A stretch of 64,000 nucleotides of DNA from Tetrahymena thermophila SB210 (lineage: Eukaryota; Ciliophora; Oligohymenophorea; Hymenostomatida; Tetrahymenidae): the NCBI RefSeq assembly GCF_000189635.1, contig NW_002476319.1, positions 186,001-250,000 on the forward strand. Reading direction: 5' to 3'. The first letter of the stretch is position 1, and every line of letters begins with the position of its first letter. Below the pieces are notes generated by a model. The model had not been told where the DNA came from. It made no database searches and saw only the letters and a program-made list of their open reading frames with translations. Position numbers and translations under genes: made by a program. This document shows, one piece after another, positions 1 through 13,201 of the stretch.

Positions 1-1
1 A

Positions 2-3000
2 TCGCATTTAGGAGCGCATTCTTAGATTTCTCAGATTGATCTTTAAAAACTTTCTCCAAAAAATGGAGGAAGATCAAGCTACTATTTAAACAGCTAAATT
101 AATTAGTATAAATCACCTCTTTCATTAATTTAAATATAGCAGCAACAATCATAGCATCAGCAATTTTAATAATTTAGCTAAAGTATTTTAAATTCCAATA
201 AACTTTCTTAAAATTAAAATTTAGCTTAATACCAATCAAGTGGCATCGAGTCAAATACTGATAATCAATATACAAACCATAATGATTTATAATTTGACAA
301 TCAAACCAGCACCTTAAATAATTAAAAATAAATAAATGACATGTAAATGCCAAATCCCTCAAATATCGAATTTTAACAATCAACAGCATTTTAATAAATT
401 AAATTAGGACTTAGGAAAGAAGAAATTATTAATGAAGAAAATGAAAAAAATGAAGAAGCTTCTGTTTAAAATTCAATTAATCAGTCCTAAAAATATACAG
501 CTAACTTAGATAATCTAAATTATCTAAACATCACTGGAAGCACTCCCAATAAAATAAAAAGGAACAAGTCTGTATAATCTAATGATTTTTCTCCATACAA
601 TTTAAGCAATTCATAGTAAAAAGTTAATATTAAATAAATTGAAAGTTATCTCGGTTCTGAAGCAAATCCAAACAACTCTTATTAGATGTCTTAATCTGTT
701 GATTATTTACATTTAGATGAGCATTTTAGCAGCAACAATTAATATTCTAATTAGAAACCTTATTAAAATAGTTTTTTCAATTAATAATAAAAGTTTATCA
801 ATTGTGTAGAGTAATATAGCTTATCTGACAAAATTAAAATGCAATCTTTTTTAAATCTTCAGAATAACATTAGCCCTCCTAATAGCTTACTTCAATAGAT
901 AATGCAATCTCCACTAAGCTCGTTAATACATAATTACTCTACCGATCATGTGTTAGATGATTTAGATCTTTAGATTTTAAAAAACTCTAAAAAATAGATA
1001 ATTCCAAAAATAAATCTAGATGATTCTTCTTAAGAGGCAATTCCAGCTATTGAAATTAATCATGAAAATCTCGAAAACTCTTTAGCCAAAAAACTAAAAA
1101 ATAAAATGAATCCATTGATTGTAAGTTTTCCAAAATGTAGTCTCGAATCTAGAAATCTATAAGAAATTTCTGATCTAAGCGAATCATGTTAATATGAAAT
1201 TTCTCCTTAAAAACTGCATTCTTTAGATTAAAAATTTGAATTTGGTGAAAACAGTCTTTAGAAAATTAAGAGCAAAAACTTTAATTCAATATTATCTCCA
1301 TTAAAAAAAGAAAAAGATGGGTATTTAAGTAACAATTAATCTCGAAATTCTCTTTAATAAGTTTAATTAAGTAATCAAATGATAAATGATATAAACTAGA
1401 AAGAGATTTCTTTGTCCTCAATTGATTAACAATCTTAGAGCTAACTTTCTAAGGAATCATCAAGTTCCTCTCAATCTTAATCTCAAAGTAAATCTATAGA
1501 AAATTCTACTATCAATAATAGTCTAACCTCTTCTTAAGAATCAAAGAGAACAACCAACAAGAAAAAAAATGAAGATAAAAGCAATAAATCAAATAAAAAA
1601 AAGAAAAAAATTAATAAGAAAGAAAAAAACCGTGATAAGAAAGCTGAAAAGAGCTTAAATGACCATATAAAGGAAAAAGATTTTACAAATAAGCATCATG
1701 GCATGCGTAAAAGTGCAACAAGTATAAGTAACGACTTGCATAAAGACTAATGGGATAGTAATTTAAAAGATGATATTATTATCCTGTAAGATGTAGGTAG
1801 AGTCAATAATATTCTTTATAATTTTATTGAAAATTCAATAATACATAGTAAATAAAACTCCGAAATATTCATGAAAATAATTGAAAATACTCCTCCCCTA
1901 GAAGGCGAGCTATATTCCTCGTATTTTACTATAGAAATTACAAACATTTGTCTCTAAGATATCGAAGATGTAAAACACAAAATAGAATCCTCATTATAGT
2001 ATTAATTTCATGACTAAAATCTAGTAGATCAAATTATTGATGAAGAAAATAGTTTTACTTTAGGCTTGCGCTCAGCCAGAAAAAACCTTAGATATCTTGG
2101 TCCTTTTGATTAAATCAATTTCTTGTACAATTTAAAAAAAAATGAAATCACGACATCCTTTTCCATATATAAAAACATAGAGGTTTTATATCCAGAAATT
2201 GGGCAAATTTCACAAACTCGTTCTATAGCATCACCTTAAACGCATATAAATCATTAAAGTAGTAATTAGCATCCTTTTCCTTTTATCAACTTAGCAAATT
2301 AATATATCGAAAACTAATCTCCAAACCTTTCTACAAAATTCTAGTAATCACCTTTTTAGGGTCCTTTATCTGTAGAAAAATCTAAACTAAATATGTCCCT
2401 ATTAAATATATAAACTCCTGTTAAAAAGAGAATGGACTAATTTGCTAAAGATTAACAATAAAGCTAAAATCTGGGTTTATCTGTATTATATTCAGGCATA
2501 CCTAACCTAAGAAAAAGCATCCCTCATGCAAATCAAGCCCATAAAGAATAGCTTTAATTACCTGCATAAAATAAAACAAAGTCTCCATTAATTTCATTCT
2601 AAAAAGTAGTGAATACACCTCCAGTCTAGTAAAATTTAGACTTAAGTGCAAGCTTTATTAGCCGTTTTCGAAATAACTCAGTTTACAATGAATCCAGTTC
2701 AAAACATATCTCACGCGATTCTTCTTAAAATGTTCCTAATTCAGCTAAAAATAAAGTACCAACTCAAAAAGAAATACTAAACGGATCTGTAAGATAAACA
2801 AGAGTAAAGAGCTGTTACTCATAAGCTATAGATGATAATATATCAAAAAGTATGCAAATTTAAAGTCCAAATATTTAACCAAAAGCATTTTCGGTAAATC
2901 CAATTTTCAGTAAAATTAGCTAATTTAGCTTAAAGTAAAACCATGACGACTAAACACAGAATTAGCATTCATAGAATTTTGACTAAGAAACTATATTCAA

Positions 3001-3352
3001 AGAAAATACAAACTCTTTATAAATGAATAATGAAGAAATAAAAAATAAATTTGAACTTACAAACTCCACTTCTTACCGTTTTTCTTATCTATCAGGAAAT
3101 AGGCTAATCTCAAATAATAATTTAAATAATGCTATAGCCAACCATACTTAGCAAAGTAATAGCACAAGCATTAACTAAAACAAACTAAATTAAACAATGA
3201 ATTTTAATCAGGCAATTTAAAACAACTTAGTTGATTCTAATGCTATAAGAAATGAGTAAAAAACAAGTATAATTGCTAGAAGTAATGCTTAAAATTCTCC
3301 AGTAACAAATAAAAATAGAAGTGAAAAAGCCTTTACATTTTACCATTCTTGA
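2..3352 (+). CDS. C-terminal part of a large Q/N/S-rich protein (5' end outside window)
   Basis: One reading frame is open from the left edge to TGA at 3350-3352 when TAA/TAG are read as Gln, giving about 1116 codons with no start in view, so the gene begins outside the window. The protein is rich in Gln, Asn, Ser and Lys. It has a serine-rich stretch followed by a strongly basic Lys tract near 1555-1660. A less repetitive segment near 1765-2200 (with the string NILYNFIENSIIH) could be a small folded domain. The rest is low complexity. I recognise no family. The codon pattern (many in-frame TAA/TAG, no TGA) and the sharp end of openness at 3352 support real coding. It converges on DRG2 downstream. 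A start cannot be assigned. Confidence 0.75.
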
Positions 3353-3870
3353 TATAAACAAATACTATTTAGTCTTTTTAAATTTTATTTTAAAGTATTT
3401 ATTAATATTTATGTTCATTTATTAGTTAATTAATTTAATTATAATTATTTCTAATAAAAATATTTATTCTATACTTATGTTATCTCTTTAAATAAGTATT
3501 CTTAAAAATATTTTTTTTTTTTACTTTTCACCCTTAAAAATGCATTGTATACAAAATCTAATGATAGAGTAATAATAGTAAATTAGAACATATAGGGTAA
3601 TAAAATAATTTTAAACATTTAATTATCTACTTATTCAGAAGCATGATGTTTTAAAATGTTTAAGCAAAATATTTATTTTAAAAATAAAAAAAATTAATTT
3701 AATTTAAGTTAAATTAAAGAAAAGAAAAGTTAAATTAGAAATTTTAAAAACAAATTAAATCTATCGATTTAATAGAAGTAAAATGGAATTAAATTAATTG
3801 ACTACAATAAAGAAAATATTTTAATTTTTAAATAACCACAAATTATAACTTATGTATTTTTTTTATTTTT
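3353..3870. other. convergent intergenic spacer
   Basis: AT-rich spacer between two genes that end towards each other. It should hold both 3' untranslated regions and polyadenylation sites. I see no gene, RNA or repeat in it. Confidence 0.6.
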
Positions 3871-5257
3871 TCATTTTTTCTTATCCTTAGCTTTCTGGTC
3901 TTTCATGTCCTTTGCTTCTTTTTTAACATCTTTCTTTTCTGTTACACTTACTAATTTATTAGATTCTTTAGCTTTTGTGGAAGTCTTAGCCTTCTTATAG
4001 ATTTAAATGACATCTTCATCACATAATATATGATTTAAACCAACCTTCTAAGGCATAAATTTAGCACTTCTACCCCAAACAGTTGCATGAGCAAAATCTT
4101 TAATCAAATCTCTGTGAATTTGTTCAACTGCTGATTTGATTGTGCAACCATTTCTTCCGTGAGTTAAAATTAAAGGATCACCCAAATCAGGAGGTTAACC
4201 TATTTAATATTATGAATAATTTATAAAAATTTAAACAAACATTTTATGTTCAACAATAAGTATTATTTTGGTTAATTCTAAATAAGATTTAACATAATCA
4301 AACCTAATATTTATGTGATTTTTTTGCACTTGATTGTCTATACGTTAACTAATGATTTAACAAATTACCTTTTCTTTTAGTGTAGATTCTGACTAATCCA
4401 AGATTTTCCCAAATTTTTTCAAGGAGATAGTCAAAGTTAAGCTTTTGATGACAAGAAATAACGACATTATTAGGTTGACGGGCTATCATATCTACTTCTT
4501 CAATTGAGATGGTATCAATCTTATTATAAACATAAAGACAACGAACATATTTACGATTGCCTTCAATTGAATCAATAATATCATCAATTGTGACATCTTG
4601 TCTACACAAAATTGTTGCATTGTGAATTTTATATTCTGAAAAAATATTTTTGACTTGCTTTTCATCGATTCTTGTCAATTAACAAGTGGATATAAGCTTT
4701 ACACCACCAGTTTTATTTATAGTTACTGTTATATCAGGCCTTTCTTGATTGAGACGAATACCTACTTTTTCTAATTCATATGTGAGTTTGGCTTTGTGTT
4801 CCTCACTTTTTTAAGCGTCTAAGACCATGAGAACTAAATCAGAAGCTTTAGCGACAGCAATAACTTATCTACCTCTACCTCTACCATCAGCGGCACCTTC
4901 GATGATACCAGGAAGATCCAAAAGTTATATCTTTGTATCATTATAATTAATTACACCAGGAATACAAGTCAAAGTAGTGAATTCATAAGCAGCAGCTAAA
5001 CTTTCAGTTTCAGTGATAGAACTCAATAATGTAGATTTACCGACGGAAGGGAAACCAATCATACATACTCTAGCATTACCAAATTTCTAAACTTCGAAAC
5101 CTTCACCCTTAGGACCCTTGGAAGCTGGTTCTAATAACTAAGTACGATATTTTGCTAATTTTGCTTTTAATAAACCCAAGTGATATTCTGTGGCCTTATT
5201 CTTTTGGGTTCTGGCCATTTCTTCTTCTATTTCCTTTATCTTTTCTAAAACACCCAT
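3871..5257 (-). CDS. DRG2: developmentally regulated GTP-binding protein 2 (DRG2)
   Basis: Two exons, 5257..4369 and 4199..3871, around a 169-bp GT-AG intron, encode 405 residues. The N-terminus ([20 protein letters not shown]) and [16 protein letters not shown] match DRG2 rather than DRG1. GTPase motifs are all present: P-loop [10 protein letters not shown]3 DLPGIIEGA, the DRG signature GRGRGRQVIAVA and G4 NKID. A C-terminal TGS domain ends near EDVIQIYKK. DRG2 is a translation-factor-class GTPase of the OBG/DRG family that works with a DFRP partner (RWDD1) and is linked to ribosomes and membrane traffic in other eukaryotes. The intron splits a Gly codon just before the TGS segment. An extra Lys-rich tail of about 40 residues follows the TGS domain, which animal DRG2 lacks. 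Several Gln residues are TAA/TAG codons. Confidence 0.96.
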
Positions 5258-5873
5258 TGTTATTCGATAATTTCAACTACTATATCTTCTATCTGTTAAT
5301 TTAGTGTTATCCTTGCTTGTTTAGTATGGACTTATTAATTCAGAAAATAAAAACTATAAAATTTGCTTCTTTTAACTATTTAGAAGGTTATTTAAAGTCT
5401 TTCTTTAATATTGTTTGTTTTTCTTTTTAAGTAAATAAAGATATTCTCTTAATTTGTACTTTATTTAAATTATGTAGATCCTAATAACTAAATAACTAAA
5501 ATCAAAAACACTATTAAATCAATGCAATCATTCCAACAAGGTGATTCATCTTAATTAATGTTAAAACCTGCATATAAATATTTATATTCACTCCATTCAT
5601 TATCTCCTTCTTTCTGTCTACTTAATTAAAATGAGGTTTTAAAAGATTAACAAAAACACTGGTTGTATGTATGAAAAAATGTATGTATCAATGAATCAAT
5701 TTACGTAAGAATAAATTATTTAAATAATATTTTAAATTTTTTAATAAATTTATGAATAAAAGATATTATAAAAATAAATAATTTATACAAATACAATTAA
5801 GTCAATAGATAGATAGATCTATTTAACTTATTATTTGAACTAAAATATTTCATGAAAGTTTTTTTAAAATAAT
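5258..5873. other. spacer upstream of DRG2, downstream of DRC3
   Basis: Lies between the DRG2 start and the DRC3 stop, both on the minus strand, so it must hold the DRG2 promoter and the DRC3 3' region. The part near 5470-5660 is somewhat less AT-rich, as expected of a leader. No supported gene. Confidence 0.5.
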
Positions 5874-8184
5874 TCAATTTTCATGATCGGATTCATCATC
5901 TCCTTATTTAAGCTTTTCATTGATTTCAGTTTAATAAGCGTCTATTTAAGCAATAATTTAACTAATATTTTTTCTGTTACGTTCGTACATTTTATTTTTT
6001 TGTTATTTAGCATACTCTGCTAAGTCTTTTTGCAATTCCATTTAGGCACTAAGAATCTGTTTTATTAAAATGAATTTGTTGGATTAGAAATGATAATAAA
6101 TAATAGCAATAATTACAATTTTAGTGTGAGAATCGATAAGAGTTTCTTTAATATTACCAATCATTTAAGCCAATTATTCTTTGTTTTCAAGAAGCTAATT
6201 TGTTAAAAAAGTAAATTAGTTAATAAATAAATGAGAAAAATTAAGTCTTTTGTATTACACTAGCTTTTTCATCATCTTCTTCATTATTTTCTTCTTCTAG
6301 TTATTACTACTGGGTACTGTTGTAATTTGCTTCTTCTTTATTTTTGATGACATTCAAGTTAGAATAGAATTTAACATTTTCTTCTTCTATTTTCTTTTAT
6401 CTAAATAATTTATATTAATAAGTAATAAATAAATGTATGTCGTTTTTTCATCTCAAATTACCCTAAAACTATTATTTCTTCTATATCTTTCCAAGCAGTT
6501 TCTTTCTTTTTGGTATCATAGTCTGTGAATATGGCTTCTAATTCCTCTACTAGTTGGATTTCTATATCCATAAGCTTATTTTTTAAACTTGTTGTTTTTT
6601 ACAATAATGTTTTTAGCCTTGATTCTTCTTTTTTAGCATCACCATTAGCAGCTTCTTTCTCCCAATTTCTAAATTCAACCTTCTTTTCGTGTTCGAATTC
6701 TTTTAATATCTGCAAAGTTTCTTTTTCATGTAGAGCTTCTTACTCTTTGTATGATACTTCAGTTTTAGACATTTCCTATAAAATGAGCTAGTGCTTCTAG
6801 ATAACAGCTGCTTACATTTCTACAACGTGGTCATTGATTTTACCACAATATCTTATTTTTAAACATAATTATATAAATGCAGGTCTAAATAAATAAAGAG
6901 TTTAATTACTTTTCTATTTCTTCATTAATTTAATTAGGCTTGATAATTTTAACTCTCTGCAAGTCTTCGATTTTAAGATATTCGTCTTTTAAGTTATCAA
7001 GTATATCCATTCTTGCATCTTTTTTCTTTTTTAAAGTTTATCTATCCATTTCTTCTTTCTACTCTTGAGCTTACATTTATTGATAGTAATCAGTAGTTGT
7101 GAAATTGTAGCTATTACTAATCTATTCATCCTATCTTATTAATTATCTATCTCCTTCATCAATGAAAACATAATCCAAGTACTTAAGGTTGGGAATAGCA
7201 CAAATAATATGATTCTAATAGAAAAAAATGTATTTTATTACAGATTTATTTATTTTCTTTTACTTTGTATTCATTTTCTTTGTCTTTTGTGAATGGATTT
7301 CCTGAAACATTTAACACTTGTAGACGCTTGAATTCAGGTCTATCGTTAGTGCCTTCTTCACCTCTTGGCTTGTAACCAAAGTATAAAGTAATCTAATGAC
7401 AATTTAAATTTTGAATGATTTTCATACTCAATAATTAAGTATACTTACTTCTTCATATGATTTTAATCTATTGTTGCCAATAGAAAATACGTTTAATTTA
7501 GTATTATTATGAAGGCCTTCAATCTTCTCAATATAATTATTAAATAAGGAGAGATCTGTTAGTTCCTTTAACTTATCGAGTCCTTCTATTTTTTTGATGC
7601 AGTTGAAAGACAAATCTAAAATTCAAAATAGAGTTTGTTATTTACTTATTGCTAATATTTTATATTTACCTAACCATTTCAAATTTACTAAATGATCAAT
7701 GTTTTCTATTTTTTCAATAATATTATTATCTAATTGTAGCTTCTCTAATCTTTCCAGACCTTGTAAGTGCTATATCTTTAGTATATCTATTTGAATTTTA
7801 TGTTAATTTAATTTTTTAAATTCATATTTGAGTACAATTATTGTATATTAATTATTTTTTTTAAAGTAAGCAACAATCAAACTAATTTTACTTTTAAATG
7901 ATAACTAAAGTTGCCTTAACTACTAAAGAATGATATTTTCAGTTGTAATTTTATTGTTTTCCTAGTTAAATTACTTCACTGCGTCTCTGTTAAAAAAAAT
8001 AATTTTAATATAATTTTGGGTTATTTTCAAAATTTATTGCAAATGTTGAATGAATTGATTACAATATTAATTATTCATTGATGACTCTTGGATCAACTGA
8101 ATTTTTTCCTGTTTTTTTGTCTTTGTTTTAGACAGTCTTGGTTACGATTGTGCTTTGAACGTAGTTGCTAATGTAATTCGACAT
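5874..8184 (-). CDS. DRC3: nexin-dynein regulatory complex subunit 3 (DRC3/LRRC48)
   Basis: Ten exons on the minus strand: 8184..8063, 7986..7892, 7786..7670, 7615..7449, 7392..7264, 7214..6910, 6851..6462, 6400..6259, 6194..6117 and 6056..5874. They join in frame to 575 residues ending in TGA. Residues about 60-230 are SDS22-type leucine-rich repeats ([37 protein letters not shown]), then an LRR-cap segment ([15 protein letters not shown]). Order and wording match DRC3/LRRC48. The C-terminal half is coiled coil (near [20 protein letters not shown]) and ends in an acidic tail. In cilia, DRC3 is part of the complex linking outer doublets and regulating dynein, which fits a ciliate. Length is close to the animal protein (about 520). 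All introns are short GT-AG. Confidence 0.93.
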
Positions 8185-8971
8185 GATAAACGATCTTTCA
8201 ATAAAATTATGATACGATGTATTTAATTTAGCTTAATTGAATAATCAAATAAACAATAATCGTAATAATATTTATTTATTTATTAATATTAATCTCTATT
8301 GGAAGTTTTAATTTTCACAAATTTTAAATTAATAAAATGAAAAGTAAATTTTCAAATACCATAAATTAATTCCTATTATCATCTTACAAAAAACAATGTA
8401 TATACATATTAAAATATAAATGTAATTTCATAAATCATTTTATTCAATTAATTTATTGTTATCAATTATTTTATATTATTATTTGATGATAACTCTATTT
8501 AATATAATTATTAGATTATTAGTCTATTTTATAAATCATCCATAACAAATGTTTTTTAAATTAGATAATTAATATTTATATATATCAAAATAGACGATTA
8601 ATAGTTTAAATATATAATGAGACAATTAATAGTGTAGAAATATAATTAGAAGATTAATAATATTATCTATTTTATATTAAATAACTAATCTTTTATCAAT
8701 TAAATTAGATGATGGTTAATAAAATTTTATATTCCATATAATATCGTTCATAGTTTTTATGTATAATTAGATTATAATATTTTATATTGTAATTTAGATG
8801 ATTGATACTTTAAATTTCATATTTAATGATTAATAATATTTTATATTCCAAATTGTATGGTTAATTCTATCTTTTTTTATTTCATTAGATGACTTTAATA
8901 TTGTAATTAAATAGAAATTTTTTAAAATTTAAATTGAATTTTTTAAAAAGAGTAAATTTTAATATTCTCTA
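8185..8971. other. AT-rich spacer upstream of DRC3
   Basis: Lies between the DRC3 start and the stop of the next minus-strand gene. It contains the degenerate short repeat described separately at about 8550-8910. No reading frame or RNA is supported. Confidence 0.5.
8550..8910. repeat. degenerate about 29-bp tandem repeat
   Basis: Some ten imperfect units share the core TTAGATGATTAATA followed by an AT-only tail such as TTTATATTCCATAT, with unit length varying around 25-35 bp. The core recurs with substitutions near 8563, 8591, 8619, 8646, 8707, 8768, 8795, 8826 and 8887. It is noncoding and lies upstream of DRC3. Divergence between units suggests an old array. Confidence 0.55.
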
Positions 8972-11900
8972 TCATTTTTTATAATACGACTCCACTTCTG
9001 AAGGCATCTGAAATCTTTATATAAAAAGGAATTTTTATTTATTGGAATTTGGTTTGGATTTGTCTTCTTGAGGTTGAAATTTTTTCTTTTCTTCTAAAGC
9101 TTATTGCATTTTTTCTTATGAGAAATTAATATTCATGAGGATTAAGTTGTTTGGCTTATTGAAATCAGCAACACCCGAAAATGCAAATCTTCTTTTGTTC
9201 TATTTGTATTTATCTCTTTCTCTTAAGCAGTGAATTTGACTAAGAGCAAATATCAAATTATTTTAAAATTTACTTAATATTTAAACTATCTTGTGTTTCA
9301 ACTTTTTGTCATTACTATCTTCTACTAGCTTGTAAAAATCGAAATTTAAGTATTTTAAAATGCGCTGATCTTAAGCAAGATAATTATCTAAATTTCTATT
9401 TATACTGAACTGATTTATTCTGAAAGGAAATTTTTAAGTACTATTAATTGGCTTAAACGATTTTGCTGACGTGTACTTTAATTGAGGAGGCAATTAAAAT
9501 GCCATCCTTTTGTACTCTAGCATTCTTATATTTTAATTAGCTTATTATTTAATCTGCAACTAAGCGAATTTATCTTCGGCATTATATATTGCTATAAATC
9601 TTTTCTTTTCAGACTCTAACTTCTTTTTAGCATTTGGAGATAAATCTCTTAAGTACTGCTCATAGTCTTAGTTTTTCTTTTGAGAACTTGTCTTAGGAAT
9701 ACTTATTTTAAATTCATCATCGGAAGACGAACACTCATAATCCTCTTCATAATCAATGCTGTGGATTTTAGCAAAAAACTTCTTGTAGCTAACTGCCATC
9801 TTTTAAATGTATTCTTCAGTATTTAATTTTTTTAGCTTTTCTACAATTTTTTTAGAATTAAGAGTTTTTACCACAGACTCGGAAGGTTCATTATCATTTT
9901 AAATCATCTTTTCATGATAAAATTTAGCTAATTCTAAATCACCTAGAAGATAATGGGTCATACCAATTAGATCATAAGCTTAAAGCTCTGCATCAGTATC
10001 GTCTAAGTACCATGCACATTCTAGATATTTACCAAAATATAATAAGGACATATTATATAGTTTCAAATTCGAAAAGCATTGTCCTATACTTTTATACGAT
10101 TTCATTCTATATCTTTACATAAGAGGTGAAATTGACATGTTTTTGCACTATTTGTATAATCTTAAGGCTTTTCCGAAATTGCAAATCGCCTTGCAATATT
10201 TAGCATAAATCAATACAGTTTCTATTTGTATGACAAGATTAGCTTGTGTGCTTTTCATTATTGCCAAAGCTTATTACGAAAGAATTTTATCTATTTCTTC
10301 TCTTTCATTAATGTGGTTTGGTATCTTTTCAAGGAAATCCAAAGATAAAAAAATAGACTATATTGTATTTTCAACCGTATCTATGACTCTAGATTAATTT
10401 TTTTCTTTTTCAACATGCTCTATTATTGTGTAGGCTAACTAATAATCTTAGATGGCTTCATAAATTTGATCCTAAAGTTATTTTATCTTATCATTAAAAG
10501 TTCCATAAATATCATGAATATCACACCCTTCATCATTTTTTTAGGTATGGACAGTAGTTTTATGAGACTAAAATTAAGCATTGTGCTTATTTGCTTACTT
10601 GTCACTATCTGAACCACTATCTTCACTTTCTTTCATTTTCTTATGGTTAGTTTCTTAATTTTTTTTAACTATTTCATTTACTTTTTTTTTCATTCTTACT
10701 ATATTCACTATTGTGTTAAAGTTATAACTGCTTTTATGCTAAGCTTAATTATCTTCTTTTTGAGGTAAAATTTCTTTGCATGAATTTTCTATTGTTTTGC
10801 TTGAAATATTTTAATTAATATTCCTACCATTATATATTTTTTTGTACTATTCTTAATCTTCAAAATATTCAGAAATCGGTGAACTGATATTTCCTATCTG
10901 AATATTACGTTGACTAAGCTTATGATCGAGCTTAGAGCTCGGTTTCTTATTCTAATCTTTTGTTGAAGAGAAAAAAGGGTTTATTTTAGAACTAAAATTT
11001 TTTTATGATTAATTTTATTCTTAATACTTTTCCTAACTCCTAAATTTTTTGGTTGTTGCTGTATTTCTAAGAATAGTTTAATTGTTTGTTTGAGAACTAG
11101 CTGTTTAGCATTTGATATTTTGGTCAGAAGTATTTAATTAGTTATCATTTTATATTTTATCATCTTTAATATCTTTTAAAAAATATTTGAAGTTGTTTGT
11201 TGTGCTTCGACTTTGAGCTTCTGCTTTCACAGAATTGAAATAAGGGTTTTGATTTTTAGATGATTCTTAAAAAAGGTTCTGCTTAGATGTTTTTGGCATA
11301 GGAGATTCTATTGTAGACTCGTGCTTGAAAGTATCATTTTAACTTGTTTAAGATTACTATCTCTTATGTTTTTAACTGCTTGGTTGATAAAAAGTCTATC
11401 CATAATTTGTAATTTAGCTTCCACTTTATGATTTCTAATGAAAGTATTTTTTAGGTGATGCAAATGCTGTAGATTAAGTGAGTATTTCTTATAATTTTTC
11501 TTTTTCTAGACTTAACTTTTCTTTGTTTCTCCTAGACTACTGTTGAGATTGTGGGTATATTTTCTTTAACCACTACTCATTTTAACCACTATAATTATGA
11601 TCCATGGAAACAATTTTTTTGTGATGAGCATTTTTTTTCTAAGATGATAAAATTTATGCATCTGTTTTGGTATCTTCATCAATATTATTTGTGAATTATG
11701 TTTCGCTCTTAACACTTGAAAAATATCCAGCACCAGTTGATTAATTTGCTTTTGATTTATAAGTATTCTAGATATTAATTAGGCTTTCATCATTTAAACT
11801 CATCTAAGATTAGTTTTTCAATACTCCTTTTGCTAATGTATCTTTAGAGTTATTCTTTCTAATTATAAAGAACTTGTCTCTTCCATATTAGCTACTATAT

Positions 11901-12091
11901 GATATATCAGAATTTTTAGTATTATTCATCGAACACTTAGAATTTAAATTTGCTTTAGTAGGAGATTTAGAATAATTCACATGAGATGCAGCATCTTAAT
12001 CATTAAGCGAATTTTAACTTCCTTAAATATATGACTAAAATATTTATGAGCGACTAAAATTACCTCTGCGTAGTAATTCACTTATCTCCAT
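8972..12091 (-). CDS. TPR-like repeat protein, function unknown
   Basis: A single intronless frame from ATG (12091..12089) to TGA (8974..8972) gives 1039 residues. The first 580 or so residues are low-complexity S/N/K/Q-rich. Residues about 610-730 form amphipathic helical pairs with tetratricopeptide character (YAKYCKAICNFGKALRLYKQ, then SIGQCFSNLKLYNMSLLYFG, then LIGMTHYLLGDLELAKFYHE). The C-terminal third is charged and helical with conserved-looking aromatic patches. TPR folds usually mediate protein-protein contacts. Nothing here names a partner. The lack of introns over 3.1 kb contrasts with its neighbour DRC3, which has nine. The start was taken at the first ATG in an A-rich region after the last upstream TGA. 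Confidence 0.8.
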
Positions 12092-13201
12092 AAGTATATA
12101 ATAAGTTATATATAAATTAAAAAAAAATCAATAAAATTTACTTATTTACAAAAAATATATTTGCTTTAAATATTACTAATTTAATTGATTGATTATTATT
12201 CAATTTTAGAATCCAACGATAAATAGTAAAAAAAATAATAATTAAGATCTAAGAATTGCTTTTAATTATTTAATATACTAAATTCAATATTATCTTAAAG
12301 CGAAAATGTAGATAACTCTTATACTATGAAGATTGCTTACTTTGTTTGGTAATTGAAAAATAATAATTTTGAATCGAATTCTTTTCATAATTAAAGTACG
12401 ATTTTATTATTTTATAGATATGTTACTGAATATAAAAATTTAATATAATGATTAATTAAAATTTCTACCATTTAATAAAGATACAAATAATAGGATTATT
12501 ATAAGGGTATGTAAGCTAAAAGTTTTAAAATTCTTCATATTCAAAATATAAAAAAAATAATTAAATAATTAAATTAATTTAATTTTTAAAAATATTATTT
12601 TTTCCCTTCAAAATATTTGAAATTTTTTGATTTATTTAATATATTTTTCTTTTCTTTTCTCAATTCCTTAAATAGCAAAAATTCCATATATTTAACTAAA
12701 TTAAAGTAAGCAGACTTATTGCTCTTATAAGTTCAATAGCTTATATTTATTTTTGTATGGTTTATTTTTTCAATTTAGTATTTTGGTATTACATTTTTTT
12801 CAAATATTTTTGTTGCTAAAGAGTTCATTAAAATGTTTAGCAAAAAATGTGCTTTATTATGATAAATTAATTAATTTTAAATGTAAATAGCCCTTTAAAT
12901 CAATATTTAAACATTAAGTATTTGACTATTATGGGTAATTAACAAATAAATAATAATACTACATAATGATATATATTGGCTTATTTAATTTCGGCAGATT
13001 TTGAGATCATATAAATACACAAATTATTATGAATTAAAACTTTAATAGCCACGAATAATTTCAAAATATTTTCATGGACTAAATTTTAATTTAATTTTAT
13101 ACTTTTATGTTGCAACGAGTTTTTTTGATTGCATAAAAACACAATCTGCAGATTTGATAAATTGAAATAATAAATATTTAAAATAAAAAATTTTTTTAAA
13201 A
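12092..13201. other. divergent intergenic region
   Basis: About 1.1 kb of very AT-rich DNA between the starts of a minus-strand and a plus-strand gene, so it should carry both promoters. I see no gene, RNA or clear repeat in it. Confidence 0.5.

Noticed and set aside
4030-4050. Near match to the Tetrahymena chromosome breakage sequence (TAAACCAACCT core)
   Set aside because: Only the first 11 of 15 bases match as I recall the consensus, and it lies inside conserved DRG2 coding sequence with no nearby telomere repeats.
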